The notes beneath the pieces are model-generated. The model saw only the letters and a program-made list of their open reading frames with translations, searched no databases and was not told the DNA's origin. Positions 33,325-39,823 of a DNA stretch of 39,823 nucleotides are shown piece by piece (position 1 is the first letter of the stretch; each line of letters opens with the position of its first letter). The stretch covers positions 1 through 39,823 of the forward strand of contig CANHRI010000021.1 of the NCBI GenBank assembly GCA_947463515.1, in the 5' to 3' direction. This stretch comes from Flavobacteriaceae bacterium (GTDB lineage Bacteria; Bacteroidota; Bacteroidia; Flavobacteriales; Flavobacteriaceae). The position numbers and the translations under genes were made by a program.

Positions 33325-36113
33325 ATGAAACGATTGATTGCCAAGTCCCTGAAGATTTTTTTGGAACCATAGGTATCTTACTCTTGGCCATGTTCTTATT
33401 TCCCATTCTTTTTCCTGGGAAAATTGAGCAAGAGGTTAAAGATTTTGCCAATCGTCGTTTAAAAGGAGAGCTGAATTTTAAAGAAGCACAACTTTCTTTT
33501 TTTAGTCATTTTCCCTACCTTACACTATCCCTCACCGAATTTGATTTAAAAGGTTCGGCTCCTTATCGCAACGAAACTTTGGTTTCAGCGGATGAAATTG
33601 CCTTTGGGATCAATTTAAAAACCCTATTTTTTGACGGAGCAGTCAGTATTGATAAAATTTATTTGGATCAGGCATTGATTAATGTAAAAGTGGATAAAAA
33701 CGGAAACGCCAACTACAATGTATATGTTTCTGATGATAAAGCGCCCAAAGATTCAAAAGAAAAGTCAGAAGATACGTCCTTGAAACTGGAACGAATATCC
33801 ATCGAAAACACCCATTTATCATTCAACGATCAATCTACAGGGATAAATATTAAGGCAAAAGGATTCAATTATTTAGGAAAAGGCGACTTAGACAAAGCCA
33901 TTTTTGATTTGGATACTGAGGCCGATATCGATGATTTTAGTTTTTCATTTAAGGGCGAAAATTATTTAAAGAATAAAAAAGTCAATGCCGAGCTGATTAC
34001 CAAGATAAACACTAATTCGCTATCGTTTATTTTTGAAGAAAATAATTTAAAAATCAATCGCCTACCCATTGATTTTGTAGGGAAGTTAGATTTCTTGAGC
34101 AATGGCTATGATTTGGACTTTAAAATGGAGTCCCTTGACAGTCAACTCGCCGATTTTTTTACCGCTTTACCTCCCGCGTATGTAACATGGCTCGATAAAA
34201 CCCAAGTGGAAGGTCGCACCGATTTGGTTTTTACCTTGAAAGGAAAATACATTGCCTCCACACAAACCAATCCTGATATCGGTTTCCAAATGAAAATCCG
34301 TGCAGGCGAAATCAATCATAACAAAGCTCCAGTGGCAGCCTCCAATATTTTTTTCAATTTTGAAACGCGAATTCCGGAGTTGAATCCTGAAAAGTTGGAA
34401 GTAAATATTGATTCGCTATTTTTTAATGTAGGAAGCGATTACGCCAAAGCGATTATAAAAACAAAGGGTTTAAAACAGCCCGAAGTCAATGCGATTTTAC
34501 GCTCAAAAATGGATTTAGCCAAGATGAATCGGGCACTCGGGATTACCGCTTTTCAAGTGCGCGGTACGCTATTGTCCGATATTGTGGCAAAAGGAACCTA
34601 TGATGCCATTCAAAACCGAATTCCATCGATCAAGGCCAAATTAAAACTGACCAAAGGATACCTCAAAACCAGTCATTATCCCAATCCCATTACGAATATT
34701 CATGTTGAAACAACGATAACGGATGTATCAGGTCAGTTAAAGGATTTGCAAGTAACGATCCAACCCGCTTCTTTTGTATTTGAAAAAAATCCCGTGTACA
34801 TAAAGGCAAAACTTCAAAATTTGGATAATGTTCAGTACGCGATTCAAGCCAAGGGAGTTCTCGATATCGGTCGTATTTACAAGGTGTTCTCCCAAAAAGG
34901 CTTGGGGGTAAAAGGATATGTAAAAGCCAACGTTCGATTAAAAGGAACGCAAAGCGATGCTGTAAATGGGAACTATTCAAAGTTGCAAAATTCGGGAACA
35001 CTTTATCTCCGTGATATCGCCACGACGTCAACGTATTTGCCCAAACCGTTTGTGATCAAAGAGGGAAAATTTTCCTTTTATCAAGATCAAATGCAGTTTC
35101 AAGATTTTAAAGCGATGTATGGGCAATCTGATTTTTTGATGAACGGTCAGTTGCGAAACGTCATTGACTTTGTGTTGTCGACGACGGGAGTGTTAAAAGG
35201 AGATTTTGTGCTTTCCTCAAGATTCTTGAATGCCGATGAATTTTTGTCCGAAAAACAAGGTGATATAAGTACAGCGACGAGTCCAAAAGTGATCGAAAAA
35301 GGCGTAATTGTGCTTCCTAAGAATATGGATTTACAGTTCAAAGCCCAGTTGGAGGAACTTGAATTTCAAGATTTAAAAGTAAATGGATTACAAGGGAAAT
35401 TGGCGCTCAAAAACGGTCAATTGCAATTACGGGATGCAGTGGCAGAAATCATTGGTTGTCAAGTAAAAATGCAAGCCGATTATGCAGATGAAACTTTGAG
35501 TCGAGCAGCATTTGACCTTAAAGTGAAAGCGACCGATTTTGACGTTCAACGGGCTTATAAGGAAGTTAAATTATTCCGCGAAATGGTGACGGCTGCCGAA
35601 AGTGCCCAAGGAATCATCGGTTTGGATTATGCGATACAAGGCAAGTTAAACGACCAAATGATGCCCATATTTCCATCGTTGAAGGGCGGCGGTGTTTTGT
35701 CGGTAAATAAGGTCAAAATGAAAGGGTTTAAACTGATGAATGTGGTGAGTCGTTCCACGGGTAAAGACAAGTTAAAAGACCCGGATTTGTCAAAAGTTGA
35801 AATTAAAACCAAAATTAACAACAACATTATTACGATTGAAAGGTTTAAGTTTAAAGTAGCGGGTTTCCGACCCAGGATTGAGGGCACGACGAGTTTTGAC
35901 GGTCGTATAAATCTTAAAATGCGCTTGGGATTGCCCCCACTTGGAATCATTGGAATCCCTCTTAAAATTACTGGTACCCAAGAGAATCCTCGGGTTAGAT
36001 TAGGTAAACAAACTGAAGATTTAGAAGAGACTGAATACGAAGAGGGAATGGAACATACTCCCAATACCACTGCACCGGGTACCGTTCCCGTTCCACCCAC
36101 CGCTGATAAATAA
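33325..36113 (+). CDS. AsmA-family protein, apparently frameshifted near its start
   Basis: The main frame (open from 33303 to 36113) encodes a large AsmA-like protein: membrane anchor GTIGILLLAMFLFPILF, then KIEQEVKDFANRRLKGELNF, long beta-rich repeats and a C-terminal AsmA_2-type region. Its upstream end looks wrong. From the ATG at 33325 a different frame reads MKRLIAKSLKIF, the expected positively charged N terminus, and stops at 33370. Adding one T to the T7 run at 33356-33362 joins it to FGTIGILLL. The gene is therefore either broken, mis-sequenced or read by slippage. AsmA-family proteins act in envelope lipid transport or outer-membrane homeostasis. A -7 box just upstream of 33325 supports the corrected start. 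Confidence 0.82.
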
Positions 36114-36184
36114 AAGGGGAATTTGTTGACTAACGCCATAAAGTTGGTTCGTTTTCCCTAATTTCGTGACCTAACCGATAAACA

Positions 36185-37621
36185 ATGCTCTTTAATTCGC
36201 TATCGTTTTTACTCTTTTTACCTTGGGTATATGTGCTGTATTGGTTTGTTTTTCCAAATCAATTGAAACGGCAAAATATCATGTTGCTCTTGGCGAGTTA
36301 TTTGTTTTATTCCTTCTGGGATTGGCGGTTTCTGTTTCTTTTGTTATTTTCAACCGGTTTGGATTATTATTCGGGTCTCTTTATGGCCGATGCCAAATCA
36401 CAAGTACAAAAACGGTTTTGGTTTTGGATAAGTATCGGGATTAATCTTGGGTTTTTAGGGGTTTTTAAGTATTATGATTTTTTTGCCACTTCTTTTGCCG
36501 AAATGTTGGCTCAAATGGGGTGGAAAGTCAATGTGGTCTTATTGCAAATTATTTTACCCGTAGGCATCTCGTTTTATACTTTTCATGGATTGTCTTATGT
36601 TATTGATATCTATAAAAATCGGATTACACCCGAACGCAATTTTGTCAATTATGCCCTCTTTGTAAGCTATTTTCCCTTACTCGTCGCTGGTCCGATTGAG
36701 CGCGCCACCCATTTACTGCCACAAATAAAAGCTCCGAGAGTTTTTAATTTTCAAAAATCGAAAGAAGGTATTTATCAAATCATTTGGGGGTTTTTCAAAA
36801 AAGTTGTCATTGCCGATACTTGTGCCGTTTATGTTAATACCATTTTCGAGCACTATGATACGGCCAATTCCCTTACGTTATTGATGGGAGCAATTTATTT
36901 TGCCTTTCAAATTTATGGGGACTTTTCGGGTTATTCCGATATTGCTTTGGGGGTGTCTAAGTTGTTTGGGATAGATTTGTTGCGCAATTTTAATTTTCCC
37001 TATTTTTCAAGAGATATCGCCGAATTTTGGCGGCGTTGGCACATTTCATTGTCTTCATGGTTTCGCGATTACCTCTATATCCCACTCGGCGGCAATCAAG
37101 GTTCGCTAGCCAAGAAAATTCGAAACACATTTATAATTTTTTTGGTGAGTGGATTTTGGCACGGAGCCAATTGGACATTTATAGTGTGGGGTGGATTGAA
37201 TGCGCTTTATTTTTTACCCTTATTGATTCGCCAAAAGAATCGAACCCATTTGTCGATTGTTGCCCAAGGAAGATTTTTCCCAACGTTTAAAGAGCTTTTT
37301 CAAATGCTATTCACCTTCGGAATGACTACATTAGCATGGGTGTTCTTTAGAGCGGCTACGGTTACCGAAGCATTTCACTATCTAAAAAATATGTTTGCCT
37401 TTTCCTTCAACGGAGGGATTCAATATTTGTCTATCGATCGGTATAGTGTTGAATTGGGGGCACTATTGGTGGTGTTTATCGGTCTAGAATGGTATGCTCG
37501 CGAAGGTGAACATCCGATTCGAGGACGATATACGGCACTAAAAGCAAGCCTATTGCTGCTAGGTGTTATGTTGTTAGGCACGTATTCAAATCCGAGTAGT
37601 TTTATTTATTTTCAATTTTAA
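36185..37621 (+). CDS. MBOAT-family O-acyltransferase (AlgI-like)
   Basis: The 478-residue polytopic membrane protein has about ten or more hydrophobic segments. The MBOAT signatures are present: SYVIDIYKN-type motif (YVIDIYKNRITPERNF), FWRRWHISLSSWFRDYLYIPLGGN with H286, and FLVSGFWHGANW with the catalytic-type histidine H326. AlgI/DltB/PatA-like proteins pass acyl groups across the inner membrane for O-acetylation of extracytoplasmic polysaccharide or similar acceptors. The acceptor here is unknown. Its stop shares a base with the ATG of the next gene (TAATG), so the pair probably works together. Confidence 0.92.
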   Translation: MLFNSLSFLLFLPWVYVLYWFVFPNQLKRQNIMLLLASYLFYSFWDWRFLFLLLFSTGLDYYSGLFMADAKSQVQKRFWFWISIGINLGFLGVFKYYDFFATSFAEMLAQMGWKVNVVLLQIILPVGISFYTFHGLSYVIDIYKNRITPERNFVNYALFVSYFPLLVAGPIERATHLLPQIKAPRVFNFQKSKEGIYQIIWGFFKKVVIADTCAVYVNTIFEHYDTANSLTLLMGAIYFAFQIYGDFSGYSDIALGVSKLFGIDLLRNFNFPYFSRDIAEFWRRWHISLSSWFRDYLYIPLGGNQGSLAKKIRNTFIIFLVSGFWHGANWTFIVWGGLNALYFLPLLIRQKNRTHLSIVAQGRFFPTFKELFQMLFTFGMTTLAWVFFRAATVTEAFHYLKNMFAFSFNGGIQYLSIDRYSVELGALLVVFIGLEWYAREGEHPIRGRYTALKASLLLLGVMLLGTYSNPSSFIYFQF

Positions 37622-38520
37622 TGATGAAAAAGTTTATACGTTTCTGCTTCAAAGGATTAGGGATAACAGTGCTGATTTTATTCGCGTTAGATCTCTTATT
37701 TACAGGAGTAATGCAAGAAGCTACTCCACGAACCAAATATCAATTTCTACGACAGCTTAAAAATAAACACATCAATTATATTTTTATTGGTTCCTCCCGT
37801 GTCGATAATGGTATAGTGCCTGAGGTTATTCAAAAAAAGACAGGGAAGTCATCGGTCAATCTCGGTTTTCAAGCTTCAAAGATGAATGATTTGTATACGA
37901 TGCTTCAATTGATAAATGCCTATAAAATTTCGTATGATACCCTCTATGTTCAAATAGATTACAATTATAATCTCAAAGGGTATTCCAACATGATGAAGTA
38001 CGAAATCATGCCATTTATCCACGAAAATGCAGCAACGCGCCATTATGCCCATACACAACTAGCCGATGATCCCTTACTATTTTATATGCCATTTTACAGG
38101 TATGCCCAAAATGATTTGAAGATAGGCGTTCGTGAGTTTTTAATGAACTGTGTGGGTAAAAAAACCTTTGTGACCACAACTCATGGCTATAATTCTTTGG
38201 AGGGTTCTCATACCTCGCATAGCTACCGTTTGCCAAAAAAAATAGCGCCTAAGAACCCAACTTTTGAAGCCATGAAAACCTACATCAAAACCCATAATAT
38301 GCGGGTTCGATTTTTCTGCGCTCCATTTTGTTTGAAGGTAAATAACAAGGCCTATTTGCAACAGTTGAAACAACGAATTCCTGATTTAATCGACTTTTCT
38401 TCAGTAGTAACGAATGACCATTTTTTTAATAATTGCGCCCACTTAAATGACGCTGGTGCAAACTACTTCACGCAATTCTTTGTAGAACATGAGTTGCAGA
38501 ATTCGAGTAAAGTGGAATAA
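37621..38520 (+). CDS. SGNH-hydrolase-like partner of the MBOAT acyltransferase
   Basis: The 299-residue protein has an N-terminal membrane anchor (about residues 10-30) with the rest probably periplasmic. FIGSSRVDNG (55-64) resembles SGNH block I with S58 or S59 as nucleophile, and CAHLNDAGANYF (H274) resembles the terminal block with the catalytic histidine. The usual Asp three residues before the histidine is replaced here by Asn or lies elsewhere, so activity is not certain. AlgJ/AlgX, PatB and DltD fill the same role beside MBOAT genes. The ATG at 37621 overlaps the MBOAT stop; an ATG at 37624 is an alternative. Confidence 0.72.
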   Translation: MMKKFIRFCFKGLGITVLILFALDLLFTGVMQEATPRTKYQFLRQLKNKHINYIFIGSSRVDNGIVPEVIQKKTGKSSVNLGFQASKMNDLYTMLQLINAYKISYDTLYVQIDYNYNLKGYSNMMKYEIMPFIHENAATRHYAHTQLADDPLLFYMPFYRYAQNDLKIGVREFLMNCVGKKTFVTTTHGYNSLEGSHTSHSYRLPKKIAPKNPTFEAMKTYIKTHNMRVRFFCAPFCLKVNNKAYLQQLKQRIPDLIDFSSVVTNDHFFNNCAHLNDAGANYFTQFFVEHELQNSSKVE

Positions 38521-38597
38521 TTCCTTTTTTTAAAAATAGAATTAAACTAATTTTCAATTTTTCTGTCAAAGTTAATGGTGCGTAAAAGACTGACATC

Positions 38598-39443
38598 ATG
38601 CGAATTTTACAATTACTCGTAGTATCCTTTATATTGATATCCTGTCAAAAAGATGAGGTGAATAATTTAAATACATCTTCCAGAGAAACAAGGACAATCA
38701 CTTTCAACAATGTAAACGTCACTGTAGTTATAGACAAACCTGCTATAAACAATCCTGATGTATTACTTGTATTTCATGGAACAATTGAAAGCGATTCTCA
38801 GTTGTTGACTGCTGCAAATAAAGCTCTTGATGAATTTAAAAAAGTAGTGGAAAGAGATGATATGATGATTATAAGTGTTGCTCATCCCCAAGAGTTTATA
38901 TTGTTTGGGGATAACATTTTACAAGCTGAAGCAGCCTTGTTATGGGTAAAAAACATCGCCGATGAGGAATTAGGCATTACAGTAGGTAAAATATTTTTAG
39001 CAGGACATTCTCAAGGTGGGTATTTGGTTACTCGACTAAATACAATGCATCAAACAAATGGGGTTATTGCCAGTGCACCAGGTCCATTAAATCTAGTTTA
39101 TCGATGTGATCTTGAAGAGAGTGGGCAAGTAGTTTCTAGTTCAACTTGTACGAAATTAAAGAATGTTTATGGACTAACTTCAGAAAATCCTAATGCCTAT
39201 TTTGAAAGGTCCTTATTGAATTTTACCAATGGCTTCAAGTCGGATATACTATTTGTACAAGGATTGAACGATTCTCCCATACAAATGTACTCATGGCCTA
39301 TTTTCAAACAGGAAATACAAAATTGCGGTAACTGCCAAAATAGTCAATTTGTTGAGATAGCAGGGGGACATAATGCTCTTTTTACAAACGCTTCAAATAC
39401 AATAGCCAAGCAAGAAGTTAATAATTTTATCAATACACATTAA
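38598..39443 (+). CDS. Surface lipoprotein with alpha/beta-hydrolase fold
   Basis: The 281-residue protein has lipobox LISC (C16) followed directly by QKDEV, very close to the surface-export signal QKDDE described for Capnocytophaga lipoproteins. The hydrolase triad is visible: S138 in AGHSQGG, D225 in GLNDSP, H258 in AGGHNALF, with an oxyanion-type HG at residues 60-61. It resembles polyhydroxybutyrate-depolymerase or dienelactone-hydrolase-type esterases; the substrate is unknown. A cysteine pair in NCGNC could be structural. The gene stands alone after the MBOAT pair and is more AT-rich than its neighbours, a possible sign of separate origin. Confidence 0.8.
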   Translation: MRILQLLVVSFILISCQKDEVNNLNTSSRETRTITFNNVNVTVVIDKPAINNPDVLLVFHGTIESDSQLLTAANKALDEFKKVVERDDMMIISVAHPQEFILFGDNILQAEAALLWVKNIADEELGITVGKIFLAGHSQGGYLVTRLNTMHQTNGVIASAPGPLNLVYRCDLEESGQVVSSSTCTKLKNVYGLTSENPNAYFERSLLNFTNGFKSDILFVQGLNDSPIQMYSWPIFKQEIQNCGNCQNSQFVEIAGGHNALFTNASNTIAKQEVNNFINTH

Positions 39444-39562
39444 CACTATAAATGCTTACAACGCATGATGATGCCTTTATTTTGAAATGAACTAAATAGG
39501 GTCACATTCAAAAAAGTATAAGTTAAAAAAGCAAGAGATTTTAGTTCCTTTTCTTTTGGGGT

Positions 39563-39582
39563 TAAATTACGCCGTAAATTAC
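39563..39582. repeat. Direct repeat TAAATTAC x2 with palindromic core
   Basis: Two copies of TAAATTAC are separated by GCCG, and together they contain the odd palindrome TTACG-C-CGTAA. The region has no gene on the plus strand. Such a short arrangement could be a protein-binding or recombination core, or chance. Confidence 0.3.
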
Positions 39583-39596
39583 ACAGTGGAAAGAAA

Positions 39597-39634
39597 AAAC
39601 CCTTAATAATCTATAGAAAATCAAGGGTTTGTAA
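39597..39634 (-). terminator. Terminator-like hairpin near the right edge
   Basis: AAACCCTT and AAGGGTTT form an 8-bp stem around an 18-nt AT-rich loop. On the minus strand the second arm runs into six Ts, so it would end minus-strand transcription coming from the right edge. Confidence 0.6.
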
Positions 39635-39638
39635 AAAC

Positions 39639-39684
39639 TGTGGTGGTACCTCCAGCCCCGAAACTTCGGGGGAACCAGGGACAT
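39639..39684 (-). other. Sequence resembling the 3' end of a tRNA, interrupted by a GC-rich hairpin
   Basis: On the minus strand TGTCCCTGGTTC is followed by a tight hairpin (plus strand CCCCGA-AACT-TCGGGG, 39656-39671) and then CTGGAGGTACCACCACA. The outer parts resemble the T arm and acceptor 3' strand of a tRNA, and a terminator follows. The D and anticodon arms are missing, so this is not a functional tRNA. It could be an attachment-site remnant or a dispersed repeat. Confidence 0.35.
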
Positions 39685-39821
39685 TATAGTTTTTTGTCAA
39701 GAATTTGTTTATCGATTAGTTCTGGATTTTGGATTAGTTTTTGAATAAAGACTTTGCTTTTCATTTTTTTAATAAATCGTTCGAGTTTAAGTACCGTTGT
39801 GCGTGATGAATGTTGAAAAGT
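39684..39821 (-). CDS. 3' end of an unidentified minus-strand gene
   Basis: The frame is open from the right edge to a TAA at 39686-39684, leaving 45 residues: it contains TVLKLERFIKKMKSKVFIQK and ends QILDKKL. It is lysine-rich and probably helical. I do not recognise the family; the gene starts outside the window. It is followed by the tRNA-like sequence and the terminator hairpin. It could also be a chance open frame. Confidence 0.35.
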   Translation of the reverse strand, partial: TFQHSSRTTVLKLERFIKKMKSKVFIQKLIQNPELIDKQILDKKL

Positions 39822-39823
39822 CA

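Noticed and set aside
38566..38573. TAACTTTG on the minus strand between the SGNH-like gene and the lipoprotein gene
   Set aside because: It points back into the end of a plus-strand gene with no minus-strand gene to serve; probably chance.

Overview
The window looks like a chromosomal segment of a Flavobacterium-like member of the Bacteroidota (Flavobacteriaceae). Support comes from two C-terminal type IX secretion (T9SS) sorting domains of type A and one of type B, a PorP/SprF protein, a SusC/SusD pair, surface-lipoprotein leaders, AT-rich sequence, and promoters of the Bacteroidota form TTG-N(about 20)-TAnnTTTG. No rRNA, complete tRNA, CRISPR array, transposase or prophage gene was recognised.

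Left part, 1-12.4 kb (housekeeping and surface genes). A truncated T9SS type-B cargo gene and a PorP/SprF gene end at a terminator. A gamma-carbonic-anhydrase-like gene follows and overlaps, tail to tail, a minus-strand isoprenoid operon: diphosphomevalonate decarboxylase, a mevalonate-kinase-type GHMP kinase, and a UbiA-family prenyltransferase. tspO diverges from this operon. Next come a 1354-residue secreted CUB/Fn3 repeat protein with a T9SS tail and a tightly coupled minus-strand operon (JmjC-like cupin, glycerophosphodiesterase, BaiN/HI0933 flavoprotein).

Centre, 12.4-33.3 kb (starch/maltodextrin utilisation locus, two arms around a LacI-family regulator). The plus arm encodes SusC, SusD, a SusE/F-like lipoprotein and a T9SS-exported GH13 amylase. 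The minus arm encodes an SLC45-type MFS transporter, beta-phosphoglucomutase, GH65 maltose phosphorylase, then a cyclomaltodextrinase/SusA-like GH13, a GH31 alpha-glucosidase and a MalS-like GH13. Together they outline a full route: starch is cut at the cell surface, oligosaccharides enter through SusCD, periplasmic GH13/GH31 enzymes shorten them, maltose enters by MFS transport, and phosphorolysis yields beta-glucose-1-phosphate and then glucose-6-phosphate. A perfect 14-bp LacI-type palindrome lies upstream of susC, and a 10-bp match to it lies upstream of the MFS gene.

Right part, 33.3-39.8 kb. An AsmA-family gene appears to carry a one-base frameshift in a T7 run just after its true start. 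An MBOAT O-acyltransferase is translationally coupled to an SGNH-like partner, followed by a probable surface lipoprotein of the alpha/beta-hydrolase fold. At the edge are a terminator-like hairpin, a sequence resembling a tRNA 3' end, and the last codons of a minus-strand gene.

The most useful second looks are the AsmA frameshift, the paired LacI operators whose geometry hints at activation, the CUB/Fn3 repeat protein, and the tRNA-like remnant at the right edge. Most of the gene content is well known in Flavobacteria; I did not find a clearly new multi-gene system.
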